Source: Streptomyces clavuligerus (GTDB taxonomy: Bacteria; Actinomycetota; Actinomycetes; Streptomycetales; Streptomycetaceae). Taken from it: a stretch of 64,000 nt of DNA. A program made the position numbers and the translations under genes. The notes beneath the pieces are model-generated. The model worked only from the letters and a program-made list of their open reading frames with translations, made no database searches and was not told the origin of the DNA. Each line of letters begins with the position of its first letter. The stretch's first letter is position 1. This document shows, in pieces, positions 33,935 to 43,385 of the stretch. Location of the stretch: NCBI RefSeq assembly GCF_005519465.1, contig NZ_CP027859.1:1364001-1428000 (forward strand). Reading direction: 5' to 3'.

Positions 33935-34849
33935 TCAGGGCCAGTGGTTCGTCCTGTTCCGGTCCGGTTCTTCGGAGAGTTCCGTCCACAGGTCGAGCAG
34001 GGCCCGCAGCGGCGGACCCGGCCGGGGGCCCAGCCGCCAGGCGAACACCTTCGGCAACCGGATGACGGGTTCCAGCGCCATCGCGACGATCCGTGGGTCC
34101 GAGGCGACCACCGGACTCGCGTGCGAGGTCAGCGCGATGCCGATGCGTTCGGCGACCAGCGCCACCTGGAGGGCGACATCGTTGGTCGCGTACGCGATGT
34201 CCAGCGGCAGCTCCTGCGCGGCGAAGGCGTCGCGGATGAACGCGTACGCCCCGCTGTCGGGGCCGTAGCTGATGAGGGTGGAGCGGGCCGCCTGGGCGAG
34301 CGTCAACGGGCGGTCCGCGGTCCGGGTGCCGACGGGCACCACCGCGATGATCCTGTCCTCCAGGAGGAGCCGCGAACCGATGTGCGCGGGCAGGCCCTCC
34401 GGCGGTGCCGCGACGATCGCCGCGTCGAGCGTCCCGCTGCGGACCTGCGCCAACAGGGCGGGGCTCGACGCCCCGGTGAGACGGACGGCGACGCCGGGGT
34501 ACCTGCGGTGGTACTCCCCGAGCAGCCGGAGGACACGGGTGCCCTCCAGTCCGCCGACGGTCCCCAGCGCGAGCGAGCCGCTGAGCAGACCGGAGCGGTC
34601 GGCGAACTCCAGGGCGGCTGCCGCGGCAGCCGCCAGACAGGCCCGTGCGTGCGGCAGCAGGGCGATACCGCCGGAGGTGAGCGCGACCTGCCGGGGCAGC
34701 CGTTCGAAGAGCGGCTCGCCCAACTCCTTCTCTAGGGCCTGGATCTGCTGGCTGATCGCGGGCTGGACGACATGGCAGCGGGCCGCCGCCTTGGTGAACG
34801 AACCCTCCTCCGCCACGGCGACGAAGTACTCAAGGGTGCGCAGCTCCAT
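33935..34849 (-). CDS. LysR-family transcriptional regulator
   Basis: 304 residues from ATG at 34849 (a GTG two codons upstream is in frame). The N-terminal winged HTH is classical: MELRTLEYFVAVAEEGSFTK, AAARCHVVQPAISQQIQALE, KELGEPLFERLPRQVALTSGG. The co-inducer domain follows (LALGTVGGLEGTRVLRLLG, VRSGTLDAAIVAAPPEGLPA, HASPVVASDPRIVAMALEP). No neighbour in divergent orientation is clearly a metabolic enzyme, so its target is uncertain; the gene to the right on the same strand is only tentative. Confidence 0.9.
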   Translation of the reverse strand: MELRTLEYFVAVAEEGSFTKAAARCHVVQPAISQQIQALEKELGEPLFERLPRQVALTSGGIALLPHARACLAAAAAAALEFADRSGLLSGSLALGTVGGLEGTRVLRLLGEYHRRYPGVAVRLTGASSPALLAQVRSGTLDAAIVAAPPEGLPAHIGSRLLLEDRIIAVVPVGTRTADRPLTLAQAARSTLISYGPDSGAYAFIRDAFAAQELPLDIAYATNDVALQVALVAERIGIALTSHASPVVASDPRIVAMALEPVIRLPKVFAWRLGPRPGPPLRALLDLWTELSEEPDRNRTNHWP

Positions 34850-34950
34850 GGTCACGAGGCTAGCAACTCCCGCTGGGGGAGGCCGTGTCGAGGGTGGGTG
34901 CCGGTCCGGGGCGGGGTCCGGGTCCGGCTGGTTCCCGGGGGTACGCACCG

Positions 34951-35493
34951 TCAGCCGTCCCCCCGGGGGAGCGCTGTGGCATGTGCCGGCGCACCGGCGC
35001 CGATGACGGGGACGCGCTCCGTCCCGTCCGCCGGGGCGCCGCCGGTGGCACCGCCCGCGCTGTCCGTGGTGGCGTCGGAGGCGCTGCCCGCGCTGCCCGC
35101 GCCGCCTGTACCGCCGCCCGCGCTGCGGCCTGTGCCGCCGTCCGGGTGTCTGTGCCCGCCCGGCCCGTGCCCCCGGGGGACCGGCAGTGGCGGACGGCGG
35201 GGGCGGCCCGCCGGAGGGGTGGGCTCCCCGGTGCCGTCGGAGCCCCGTAGTCCGGCGACCGAGGGGGCGGCCTTCCCGTCCGGGCACGCGGCTGCGGGCG
35301 GTGCGGCGGCCACCGGGGCGATGGCCAGCAGAACGGCGGCGACCAGGGTGATCGCCCGCAGGACGGCCGCGCGCGGAACGGTACGCCGACACGGCGACCG
35401 GGGCGCGGCGGCGCGACCGGCGCCCCTGGCGGAACCGTGCGCCGCGGCGGCACGCGTACACCGGACGGGTGCCGGAGCGCGCGCTGTCGTCAT
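34951..35493 (-). CDS. Possible secreted Gly/Pro/Ala-rich protein
   Basis: 180 residues from the ATG at 35493. A hydrophobic helix with basic n-region (AAVLRAITLVAAVLLAIAPV) could be an unusually long signal or anchor. Downstream the protein is low complexity (GTGRSAGGGTGGAGSAGSAS). Overlapping frames on the plus strand show equally high GC3, so whether this is translated is unclear. Treat as tentative. Confidence 0.33.
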   Translation of the reverse strand: MTTARAPAPVRCTRAAAAHGSARGAGRAAAPRSPCRRTVPRAAVLRAITLVAAVLLAIAPVAAAPPAAACPDGKAAPSVAGLRGSDGTGEPTPPAGRPRRPPLPVPRGHGPGGHRHPDGGTGRSAGGGTGGAGSAGSASDATTDSAGGATGGAPADGTERVPVIGAGAPAHATALPRGDG

Positions 35494-36537
35494 CGGCGTG
35501 CGACGGTTCCGCGCGCCCCCTGCCGCCACGGCGCCCCCTGCCGCCACGGCGGGCCCGTGCCGACCGGACCCCGGCGGAATCCCGTCTGCCGGGCAGCGGG
35601 GCCCCGACGGCCGGGACGGCGGCCGACGGAACCCGTGTTCCCGGGGGACGGGATTCCGCTCGGCTCCGCCCGGGGAACCGGTCCGGGCCCTTCGGCGCCC
35701 CGCTCTGCCGTGGGCCCCCTCGGGCGGGGGACAGCCGGCCCACCGGTCGCGAGGCCGCGCCCCTCCACCCGGTGGTTCCGGCGGTCCGGACATGACCATG
35801 ACTACGCCTCCGCTCGCTGGGGTACTGGACGTGGGCCGCGGACGGGCGGCCGTCCCCAGCCTCCGGCCACCGCCCCGGGGGCGTCCAATACCCGTCCGTG
35901 ATGGCAGCCATCACCCCCGGTGATCGTCGCCGGACGGGCCCGGGAGCGGGGGGCGGGGGAGGGCCATGGGACGCTCCCCGGGCGGCACAGCCGATTTCCA
36001 GACCGGATGTATCACGCCACTCCCGGCCGGATTCATCGAGTAGTTGAGCGCCTTTCGGTCATGTGGTCGGGACATAACGGCTGTCAACGGCTGGCTGAGG
36101 AGAGAAAAACGGTCATCTCGGCCGAGCCCCTTGCGCCGCCTTCCGCAACCGCCGTCTACTGAGGCGGCATCAGCCCGGCCCCGTGCCGACGAGCTGATCG
36201 ACACCGGCGTGCCCGCCCCCCGGGACGGTAGGGACGCGGCAGCCGGACGACACCGCCCCCGAATCCCGACGCCTGGGCGACCGCACGGCACGGGCCCCGC
36301 GCCCGATGGCTGGACGGCCGGTCCGGGCCACGGGGCCGTTCCGCCGGGTGACCGGCCCCCGAGGCCCGCGCCGGACGACCGCGGCCCGCCCCGGACGACC
36401 GCGACACCGACGCGCGGCCCCGTATCCGCCGTATCCCCGTACCCGCATTCCTCTCCCTATCTCTATCCCTATCCGTACTGCCCTATGACGTGTCCCTTTC
36501 GCGTACCCCGCGTACGGGACCGACAGCCCTGGAGGTG
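35494..36537. other. Long gap before the lipid-polyketide operon
   Basis: About 1 kb with no convincing gene. An AT-richer segment at 35995-36160 could carry a promoter. A pyrimidine-rich TATCCC/TATCTC repeat (36450-36480) precedes the first operon gene. Confidence 0.5.
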
Positions 36538-37803
36538 ATGACGCTGAGCACGACAGCGGTGATCGGATCCGGCGTGGCGGGACTCACCGCCGGCTATCTG
36601 CTCGAACGTGTCTCCCGCGTGACCCTGTACGAGGCCGACACCCGGCTGGGCGGCCATGCGCACACCCACACCGTCGAGGTGCCCGGCCGCCGTTCCCCCC
36701 TGCGGCTGGACAGCGGCTTCACCGTCTACAACGAGCACGCCTACCCCCTGCTGACCCGGCTGTTCGCGGAACTCGGCGTGCCCACCCGCCCGACCGAGAT
36801 GTCCCTGAGCGCGGGGTGCGCGGGCTGCGGCCTCTCCTACGCGACGGGCAGCGCGCTGCGGGCCCTGCCGCGCGGACTGGCCGACGCGGGCCGTCCGCTC
36901 GGCGCCGATCTGCCCGGGGAGACGGCGGAGTTCAACCGCCGGGCCCGCGAGCTGTCGGCCCGGCACTCCCCGCCGGGCCCGACCCTGGGCGAGTTCCTCG
37001 CGCAGGAGGGCTTCTCCCCGGTGTTCACCCGCCATGTCGTCCTGCCCCTGGTGGGCCTGGTCTGGTCCTGCGGACCCGAGCAGGCCCTGCGCTACCCGGT
37101 ACGGCTCCTCGTCGCCTGCCTCGACCACCACGGCATGCTCACCGCCGGGCGGGCGACCCGCTGGCGGACCGTCGTCGGCGGTTCCGCCACCTATGTGCGA
37201 CGGGTGGCCGCGCGCATCGGCGAGATACGGACGGGGACGCCCGTCCGCGCGGTCCGCCGCGACCGGGACGGCGTACGCGTCGAGGACGCGAACGGCGGGG
37301 TGCGCCGCTTCGACCGTGTGGTGATCGCCGTCCACCCCGGCCGGGCACGGGCCCTGCTCACGGACCCCACCCCGGCGGAGAACGAGATCCTGTCGGCGAT
37401 CCCGTACACGCCCACCCCCGCCGTGCTGCACACCGACAGCTCGGTCCTGCCGCCCCGCCCGGGCGAGCGTTCCTCCTGGAACCACTGGCAGCCCGCCTGC
37501 CGTGCCGCCGACGGGGACGTCCGGCTGACCTACTGGCTCAACCGTCTGCACGGCCTCGACGGGGACACCGACTATCTGGTGACCCTGGGCAACACCGACC
37601 AGGTGGACCCCGCGCGGGTCCTGGCGCGCATGGAGTACGAGCATCCGCTCCAGACCCACGGGAGCGCCGCGGCCCGTGCCCGCGTCGGCGAACTCACCAC
37701 ACCGCGCACCGCCTACGCCGGGGCCTGGGCAGGCATCGGCTTCCACGAGGACGGCTGCCGGTCGGGCGCCGCCGCGGCCCGGTCCTTCGGGGCCGTGTGG
37801 TGA
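36538..37803 (+). CDS. FAD/NAD-binding oxidoreductase (COG2907-like)
   Basis: 421 residues from ATG at 36538; GGAGG lies too close, so the true start may be a few codons later (CTG at 36544). N-terminal dinucleotide fold AVIGSGVAGLTAGYLLE, acidic end of beta-2 in VTLYEADTRLGGHAHTH, then DSGFTVYNEHAYPLLTRLF, typical of the flavoproteins found beside cyclopropane-fatty-acid synthase-like genes. The C-terminal FAD motif is YAGAWAGIGFHEDGCRSG. Those relatives are thought to reduce or isomerise a lipid double bond, or make 10-methyl branches together with a CFA-type methyltransferase, and such a methyltransferase lies three genes on. It opens the rightward lipid-modification operon. Confidence 0.85.
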   Translation: MTLSTTAVIGSGVAGLTAGYLLERVSRVTLYEADTRLGGHAHTHTVEVPGRRSPLRLDSGFTVYNEHAYPLLTRLFAELGVPTRPTEMSLSAGCAGCGLSYATGSALRALPRGLADAGRPLGADLPGETAEFNRRARELSARHSPPGPTLGEFLAQEGFSPVFTRHVVLPLVGLVWSCGPEQALRYPVRLLVACLDHHGMLTAGRATRWRTVVGGSATYVRRVAARIGEIRTGTPVRAVRRDRDGVRVEDANGGVRRFDRVVIAVHPGRARALLTDPTPAENEILSAIPYTPTPAVLHTDSSVLPPRPGERSSWNHWQPACRAADGDVRLTYWLNRLHGLDGDTDYLVTLGNTDQVDPARVLARMEYEHPLQTHGSAAARARVGELTTPRTAYAGAWAGIGFHEDGCRSGAAAARSFGAVW

Positions 37804-37832
37804 GCGCCGCACCTTCGGACGTCCCGCCCGTA

Positions 37833-38002
37833 CCTCTCCCCGTACCTGCCTCCGACCGTTCTCCCGGCCGTTCCCCCAACCTCGACCGTCTGACCGTTCC
37901 TCTCCCCGTACCTGCCTCCGGCCGTTCGCCCGGCCGTTCTCCCGACCCCGCCCCGGCCGTTCCCCCGACCCCGACCCCTCCTCCGGCCGTCTGACCGTTC
38001 CT
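37833..38002 (+). repeat. Degenerate pyrimidine-rich direct repeats
   Basis: CCTCTCCCCGTACCTGCCTC occurs at 37833 and 37899, and CCGTCTGACCGTTCCT at 37886 and 37987, in the 246-base gap between the flavoprotein and the acyl-AMP ligase. Confidence 0.75.
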
Positions 38003-38049
38003 CCCCGTCCCGTATCCCCCTCCCCCCTCTTCTCGGAAGGCGCCCCGCC

Positions 38050-39738
38050 ATGCCGGACCACCACCTCTTCCTCCACGGGGACACCCTGCCCGAGGCCCTG
38101 GCCCATGTGGTCCAGGAGACCCCGGACACCCCCACCCTCTTCCCGCAGCAGCACAGAGAACTCACCGCACGCGACCTGGCGGTGGCCGCCGAGCGCCACG
38201 CCCGCGGCCTGATCGCCGCCGGGGTCCGCCCCGGCGACACCGTGGGCGTCCTCGGCGCCGCCGTCCATGAGGTCCTGCCCTGTGTCTTCGGCACCGTCCT
38301 GGCGGGCGCGTCGGTGAGCGTCCTGCCCCCGCCCGACGGCCCGCGCACCGCCGAACGGCTCGCCCGGCGCCTCGCCGCTATCGCCACCACCGCCCGGATG
38401 CGGCACCTCGTCACCGGCGGCGAGGAGAACGGCGCCGCCGCCGCGATCCACGCGCTCCTCCCGTCCCTGCGCGTCCTGCCCCTGCCCCTTTCCCCGCCCC
38501 TGGACGGGGGCGGGGACGGCCCGGCGGGTCCGGGACGGCGTCCGCTGCCCGCGCCGCGCCCCGACGACACCGCCGTGGTGCAGTTCACCTCGGGCAGCAC
38601 CACCCGGCCGAGGGGTGTCGTCCTGAGCCATCGCGCGGTCCTCGCGGGCCTGCGGGCCATCCTCGTCTCCGCCCGCTACACCCGCGAGGACACCGTCGTC
38701 CAGTGGGCCCCCTTCCACCACGACATGGGCCTCTTCGGCTGCCTCGCCCAGCTCCTCAACGGCGGCACCTCCCATGTCTTCGACCCGCGCTTCCTGATCC
38801 GCCACCCCGGCGAGCTGCTGCGCCACTTCGCCCGCTGCCGGGGCACCGTCCTCACCGGCCCCAACTTCTCCTACGACCTGCTGATCCGGGCCGCCCGCCC
38901 CGAACTGGTCCGGGAACTCGACCTGTCCTCCTGGCGCCTCGCCTTCAACGGTGCCGAACCCGTCTCCGCCGCCACCTGCGACGCCTTCCACCGGGTCCTG
39001 GAACCCGCCGGAGTCGGGCCCGCCGTGATGTTCCCGGTCTACGGGCTCGCCGAGGCCACCCTCGCCGTCACCTTCCCCGAACCCGGCACCCGGCCCCGGG
39101 TGGTCACCGTGGACCGCGAGGAACTCGGCGCCGGGCGCGTCGTCCTCGTTCCGGAGGACCACCAGCGGGCCAAGCCCCTCGTCGCCGTCGGCACCCCCGT
39201 CGAAGGCGCCGCGACCGAGATCAGGGACGAGTACGGCCTGCGCCTCGGCTCCGGTCTGCTCGGCGAACTCCACATCAGCGGCCCCATGGTGACCAGCGGC
39301 TATCTGGGCGAGTCCGAACCCCTGCTGAGGAACGGCTGGCTGCCCACCGGGGACCTGGCCTTCCACCTCGACGGCCAGTACTTCATCGCCGGGCGGCGCA
39401 AGGAACTGGCCGTCGTCCACGGCAGGAACTACTTCCCCGAGGACGCCGAGTCCGCCGCCCGCGCCGTCCCCGGGGTCCACCGAGGACACTGCGTGGCCGT
39501 GCCGGGGACCGACCCGGGCGGGGGCGAGCACATCAGTGTGATCGCCGAGACCCGGCTCACCGGCCCGCCCGCCGGAGCCCTCGCGGAAGCTCTGCGGGAG
39601 AGCGTGGTCACGGCCCTCGGCATGCCCCACGTCCGGGTCCACCTCGTACCGCCGCAGTGGCTGACCCGGACCACCAGCGGCAAATGGCAACGTCTGGCAG
39701 CCGCCCGGCGGCTGCGCGGCGAGAAGGGAGCGGCATGA
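38050..39738 (+). CDS. Fatty acyl-AMP ligase (FAAL)
   Basis: 562 residues. Adenylate-forming motifs in order: VVQFTSGSTTRPRGVVLSH (P-loop, ~residue 177), VQWAPFHHDMGLFG, the FAAL-typical PNFSYDLLIRAARP, VYGLAEATLAVTF (A5) and WLPTGDLAFHLDGQYFIAGR (A7). It ends with KWQRLAAARRLRG (catalytic Lys). The HHDMGL and PNFSYDL blocks and an irregular insert favour FAAL over CoA ligase. It should activate a free fatty acid as acyl-AMP and load it on an ACP, most likely the discrete ACP at 43011. It overlaps the methyltransferase gene by ATGA. Confidence 0.9.
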   Translation: MPDHHLFLHGDTLPEALAHVVQETPDTPTLFPQQHRELTARDLAVAAERHARGLIAAGVRPGDTVGVLGAAVHEVLPCVFGTVLAGASVSVLPPPDGPRTAERLARRLAAIATTARMRHLVTGGEENGAAAAIHALLPSLRVLPLPLSPPLDGGGDGPAGPGRRPLPAPRPDDTAVVQFTSGSTTRPRGVVLSHRAVLAGLRAILVSARYTREDTVVQWAPFHHDMGLFGCLAQLLNGGTSHVFDPRFLIRHPGELLRHFARCRGTVLTGPNFSYDLLIRAARPELVRELDLSSWRLAFNGAEPVSAATCDAFHRVLEPAGVGPAVMFPVYGLAEATLAVTFPEPGTRPRVVTVDREELGAGRVVLVPEDHQRAKPLVAVGTPVEGAATEIRDEYGLRLGSGLLGELHISGPMVTSGYLGESEPLLRNGWLPTGDLAFHLDGQYFIAGRRKELAVVHGRNYFPEDAESAARAVPGVHRGHCVAVPGTDPGGGEHISVIAETRLTGPPAGALAEALRESVVTALGMPHVRVHLVPPQWLTRTTSGKWQRLAAARRLRGEKGAA

Positions 39739-40649
39739 CCCCCGACACCACCTCCACCCCCTCCGACACGCTCGGCACCCCCGGCATCACCGCGGCCGAT
39801 GCCGTCGTCGCCACCAACCACCACTACGACCTGCCCCCCGAGGTCTTCGCCACCTTCCTCGGCGAACGCATGAAGTACACCTGCGGCCTGTACGGCACCG
39901 CCGATCTCTCCCTCGACGAGGCCCAGACCGCCAAACTGCGCTTCATCGCCCGCCGGCTGGGCCTGCGCGGCGGCGAGCGCGTCCTCGACATCGGCGCGGG
40001 CTGGGGCTCCCTCACCTGCTATCTCGCCGCCGAGTACGGCTGCGAGGTCGTCGCCGTCACCCCCTCCCGGGTCCAGATCGACCACCTCACCGAGCGGGCC
40101 GCACGCCTCGGCCTCGGCCACCGCGTCACCACCGACCGGCGCTCCGTGTACGACCTCGACCCGGACGGCTCCTTCGACGCCGTCGCCCTCGTCGGCGTCA
40201 TCGAGCACCTGCCCGACCACCACGCCGCCCTCGCCACCGCCGCCCGCTCGCTGCGCCCCGGCGGACACCTGTACGTCTCCGCGAGCTGCTACCGCAGCCA
40301 GTGGCACCGCGCGGTCTACGCCCCCCGCCCCGCCAGCAGGGACGTCGCCGAGAACATCTTCGGCCACGCCGACCTGCGTCCGCTGTCCGCCCTGCTCGCC
40401 GCCGTCGAGGACACCGGACTCAGCCTGGTGTCCACCACCGACCTCACCCGTGACTACCGGCGGACCGTGCGGGCGTGGGCCGACAACGTCCGCGCCGCCC
40501 GCACCCGCGTCGACGCCCTTGTCCCCGGCCTCGCGGACAAGCTGCTGCGCTATCTGGAGACCACCGAGGCGGGCTGGGGCCGCACGACCAAGCACTACGC
40601 CTTCACCGCGGTGCGCTCCCGCTGGGGACACCACGAGGAGACAGCGTGA
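39735..40649 (+). CDS. CFA synthase-family SAM-dependent methyltransferase
   Basis: 304 residues, ATGA overlap with the FAAL. The family markers are NHHYDLPPEVFATFLGERMKY (start of the fold), SAM-binding VLDIGAGWGSLTCYLA, and DAVALVGVIEHLP. CFA-type enzymes add methylene or methyl groups across lipid double bonds; here the acyl chain produced by the neighbouring desaturase on an ACP is a natural substrate. The protein is shorter than E. coli Cfa (about 380) and lacks its N-terminal extension, as do the mycobacterial mycolate cyclopropane synthases. Cyclopropanation versus methyl branching cannot be told from sequence. Confidence 0.88.
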   Translation: MTPDTTSTPSDTLGTPGITAADAVVATNHHYDLPPEVFATFLGERMKYTCGLYGTADLSLDEAQTAKLRFIARRLGLRGGERVLDIGAGWGSLTCYLAAEYGCEVVAVTPSRVQIDHLTERAARLGLGHRVTTDRRSVYDLDPDGSFDAVALVGVIEHLPDHHAALATAARSLRPGGHLYVSASCYRSQWHRAVYAPRPASRDVAENIFGHADLRPLSALLAAVEDTGLSLVSTTDLTRDYRRTVRAWADNVRAARTRVDALVPGLADKLLRYLETTEAGWGRTTKHYAFTAVRSRWGHHEETA

Positions 40650-41530
40650 CCACCTCCGCCCCGCGCGCCTCTGCCCCCGGCGGTATCCCGCCCGCCCCGC
40701 TGCCCCCGCTGGGACTCACCGTCGTCCGCGAAGCCGTCGCCCCCGTCGTCCAGCGCGGCGCCGACCGCGCCTGGAGCCTCGCCGACCTCGACTGGCGGCA
40801 GGTCCGCCCCGAACTCCTCACCGACGAGGACCGCTCGGCGGTCCGCTTCGTCACCTTCATCGAGGACCACATCCCCGGCTATCTCACCTGGCTGCTGCGC
40901 ACCGCCCCGGTGGACGGCTCCGACCTGCCCACCGCCCGTGTCGCCGTCCACCGCGAGTACGTCCGCTTCTTCATCGCCTGGGCGTACGACGAGGAGCGGC
41001 ACGCCGCCGCGCTCACCCGGTACCAGGAGGCGGCGGCCGTCGACACCCCCGACGCCCTGCGCCTGTCCCTCGCCGAAGCGGGACGCGCCCACTTCGACCG
41101 GCCCTGTCCCGACCTGCTGGGGACCTTCACCTACACCATGCTCCAGGAGAAGGCCACCCAACTCTTCTACCAGCGCTTCCGCGCCGTCACCCGGGAACCC
41201 GTGCTGCGCAGGCTGCTCACCCTGCTCGCCCGCGACGAGGCCCGCCACTTCGGGCTCTACTCCCAGCTCGTCGAGGCGTACGTCCGCCGCGACCCGAAGG
41301 CCGCCGCGCCGCACCTCAAGGACGTCCTGCGGACCTTCCGCATGCCCCTCGCCGAGACCCTGCCCCGCTACCGGCGCTGGTCCCTCGACGTCGCGGACCA
41401 CTGCGGCTACGACCACACCGAGGCGTACGGGGCGCTGGAACGCCTGCTCCGGCGCTACACCGACAGCCGAGGCGGCGACGGGGTCGACGACCTGGCCACC
41501 TTCGTCACCTCGCTGCGCGCCCTGCCCTGA
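40646..41530 (+). CDS. Ferritin-like acyl-ACP desaturase-type di-iron protein
   Basis: 294 residues, GTGA overlap with the methyltransferase. Two iron-binding motifs are evident: FIEDHIPGY with AYDEERHAAAL (E...DEERH), and LQEKATQLFYQ with LLARDEARHFGLYSQ (E...DEARH). This matches the plant-type soluble acyl-ACP desaturases (DesA family) found in actinomycetes, which insert a cis double bond into an ACP-bound chain. Position between methyltransferase and ACP genes supports a desaturate-then-methylate sequence. An IS110-type element begins about 40 bases after the stop. Confidence 0.87.
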   Translation: MTTSAPRASAPGGIPPAPLPPLGLTVVREAVAPVVQRGADRAWSLADLDWRQVRPELLTDEDRSAVRFVTFIEDHIPGYLTWLLRTAPVDGSDLPTARVAVHREYVRFFIAWAYDEERHAAALTRYQEAAAVDTPDALRLSLAEAGRAHFDRPCPDLLGTFTYTMLQEKATQLFYQRFRAVTREPVLRRLLTLLARDEARHFGLYSQLVEAYVRRDPKAAAPHLKDVLRTFRMPLAETLPRYRRWSLDVADHCGYDHTEAYGALERLLRRYTDSRGGDGVDDLATFVTSLRALP

Positions 41531-41593
41531 CCGCGCGGGCCTGCCGCGACCCCTCCCGTCCCGTCGACCCCCAGGAGAATCTCAATGATCGTG

Positions 41594-42796
41594 TCAAGCC
41601 GTCTGTGTGACCGGCGGAGCGGGGGTGAAGAGCCTCTTGTCACGCAGCATCGCCCAGAGCACGTCGACCCGTCGGCGGGCGAGGGAGAGCAGGGCCTGGG
41701 TGTGCAGCAGCCCTTCACCTCGCTTCTTGAGGTAGTAGTCCCGCGATGGGCCGGGCCGCATCATCGCGGTCTGGGCGGACATGTAGAACAGCCAGCGCAG
41801 GCGCCGGTTGTAACGCTGGGGCCGGTGATAGTTGCCGGTGCGGCGGCCGGAATCCCGGGGCACCGGGGCCAGGCCGGCGTGGGAGGCGAGTCGGCCGGCG
41901 TCCTTGTAGCCGGACAGGTCACCGACGATGGCGACGAACTCGGCGCCCAGGACGGGACCCATGCCGGGCATGGACTCGATGATCTCGGCGCGGTCGTCGG
42001 TGCGGAAGGTCTCGCGGATCTCGCGGTCGTTGTCCTTGATCCGCTCGTCCAGGGCAAGGAGCTGGTGAGCAAGGTCGCAGACCAGCTTGGTGGCCCGCTT
42101 CTCCCCGGGCAGCACGACCTGCTGGGTCCGGGCGGCCTCGATCGCCTTGGCGGCGACGGTGTCGGCGTCGCGGACCTTGCGGCGTCCCAGCCACGTCGTC
42201 AGCCGTTTGACGCCGGTCCGCCGCAGGGCGGCGGGGGTCTGATACTCGGTCAGCATGACGACCGGGCCCTTGGCCGCGGAGTAGTCGAAGGCCCGCTCCA
42301 GGGCCGGGCAGATGCCGGTCAGCAGGTCGCGCAGCCGGTTGATCAGCCGGACCCGGTCGGCGATCAGGTCGGCCCGGTGGTTCGTCAGCAGGCGGAGCGT
42401 AGTGACCAGCTCGGGGGGCCTGTCCAGCGGGGCGAAGTCCCGGCGCATCCGGGCCTGGTCGGCGATGACCCGCGCGTCCTTCGCGTCGGTCTTTCCCTCG
42501 CCCTTGTAAGCCCCGGACATCCGGTTCACGGTGCGGCCGGGCACGTAGACGACGTTCTGCCCGTGGGCGACCAGCAGGGCCAGCAGCAGCGTGGAGGCCC
42601 GCCCGGAGATGTCCACCGCCCACCGGACCTCTTCAGCCCGCTCGCGGGCCGTCTCGATGAGGGTGAGGACCTGGGCCTCGTCGTTGATCACCTTCGTCGA
42701 GAACAACGTCTCCCCGTCGGCGTCGACCGCCACCGCCCAGTGATGCCCCTTGCCTGCGTCGATGCCGACCCATATCCGATCATGCCGCGTGCTCAA
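41594..42796 (-). CDS. IS110-family (DEDD) transposase
   Basis: About 400 residues from a TTG start (TTG AGC ACG) preceded by GGAGCGAGG; the frame is open to 42850. The N-terminal RuvC-like DEDD domain is clear: IWVGIDAGKGHHWAVAVD, then VRWAVDISGRASTLLLALL, and GKTDAKDARVIADQAR. The C-terminal transposase_20 domain carries IIESMPGMGPVLGAEFVAIV, the conserved GYKDAGRLASHAGLAP and a Ser-region PVPRDSGRRTGNYHRP. It looks intact, so the element may still be mobile. Reaction: recombination using a bridge RNA transcribed from the element's end (known for the family). Confidence 0.95.
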   Translation of the reverse strand: MSTRHDRIWVGIDAGKGHHWAVAVDADGETLFSTKVINDEAQVLTLIETARERAEEVRWAVDISGRASTLLLALLVAHGQNVVYVPGRTVNRMSGAYKGEGKTDAKDARVIADQARMRRDFAPLDRPPELVTTLRLLTNHRADLIADRVRLINRLRDLLTGICPALERAFDYSAAKGPVVMLTEYQTPAALRRTGVKRLTTWLGRRKVRDADTVAAKAIEAARTQQVVLPGEKRATKLVCDLAHQLLALDERIKDNDREIRETFRTDDRAEIIESMPGMGPVLGAEFVAIVGDLSGYKDAGRLASHAGLAPVPRDSGRRTGNYHRPQRYNRRLRWLFYMSAQTAMMRPGPSRDYYLKKRGEGLLHTQALLSLARRRVDVLWAMLRDKRLFTPAPPVTQTA

Positions 42797-42937
42797 CCGC
42801 CTCGCTCCGTTCCACCACCGTGACCAGCACTTCCGTGGCCCGGAGAACACCCCGCCGACAGGTCCCTAACCAGCGATGACCGCAGTTCTCAATCAGCAGT
42901 CGGAGCATCCCGGAGGACCGGGCGGCCATTCTCCTGG
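42797..42937 (-). ncRNA. Predicted bridge-RNA region of the IS110 element
   Basis: In the IS110 group the non-coding end upstream of the transposase gene encodes the bridge RNA that specifies target and donor. The ~140 bases upstream of the TTG start are the only sizeable non-coding part of this element. I could not verify the fold. Confidence 0.3.
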
Positions 42938-43010
42938 AGCCATCAATGGCAAACCACCATCAGCCACACCCGGTCCTCCCGGACCGCCTCACATTCTTAG
43001 GGAGACCACC

Positions 43011-43361
43011 ATGTCCCGGAACCCCGCCCTCGACCACCCCGCCGTCCTCGCCACCGTCATCCGCGTCCTCCGCTCCGAACTCGGCTTCGACGCCCACCCC
43101 GTCGAGCCCGGCGATCGCCTCGACCTGCTCCCCGAGGCGGACTCCGTGCGGCTGATGCGGGCCGTCAGCACTCTGGAACGCCTCTACGGCACCGAACTCG
43201 ACGACAACGACGTCCACGCCGCCGAGACCGTCGCCGACCTCGTCGCGCTCCTCCAGGAACACGCCACCACCGGACCCGTCGCGGAGCCGACCACCGAAAC
43301 CGGGGCCGAAACCGGGGCGGCGGCCGGGACCGGGGCCGGGGCCTCGCCCGAGCGGCCCTGA
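43011..43361 (+). CDS. Discrete acyl carrier protein
   Basis: 116 residues, ATG with AGGGAGACC. The carrier fold is in the first ~85 residues, with the phosphopantetheine site in LLPEADSVRLMRAVSTLERL (Ser in ADSV) and the final helix TVADLVALLQEH. The tail (residues 86-116) is a Thr/Gly/Ala/Glu low-complexity stretch. It is the likely partner for the FAAL, desaturase and CFA-type methyltransferase upstream, and is followed by its own PPTase. The IS110 insertion now separates it from those genes and may have changed its transcription. Confidence 0.87.
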   Translation: MSRNPALDHPAVLATVIRVLRSELGFDAHPVEPGDRLDLLPEADSVRLMRAVSTLERLYGTELDDNDVHAAETVADLVALLQEHATTGPVAEPTTETGAETGAAAGTGAGASPERP

Positions 43362-43385
43362 ACCGCCGTCTGCCGCCCGCGCCCC

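Larger units (their letters stand above)
41571..42937 (-). mobile_element. IS110-family insertion sequence (ends tentative)
   Basis: The element carries one transposase gene on the minus strand and interrupts a tightly packed operon. CCAGGAGAAT (41571-41580) and its complement ATTCTCCTGG (42928-42937) are offered as possible ends, giving 1,367 bp, a normal size; but the left copy also looks like a ribosome site, and IS110 elements often lack inverted ends, so limits are uncertain by some tens of bases. Confidence 0.65.

Noticed and set aside
36469..39690. A minus-strand open frame of 1,073 residues
   Set aside because: It mirrors the flavoprotein and acyl-AMP ligase genes; it is acidic/Gly-rich with no family motif. 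GC-rich antisense artefact.
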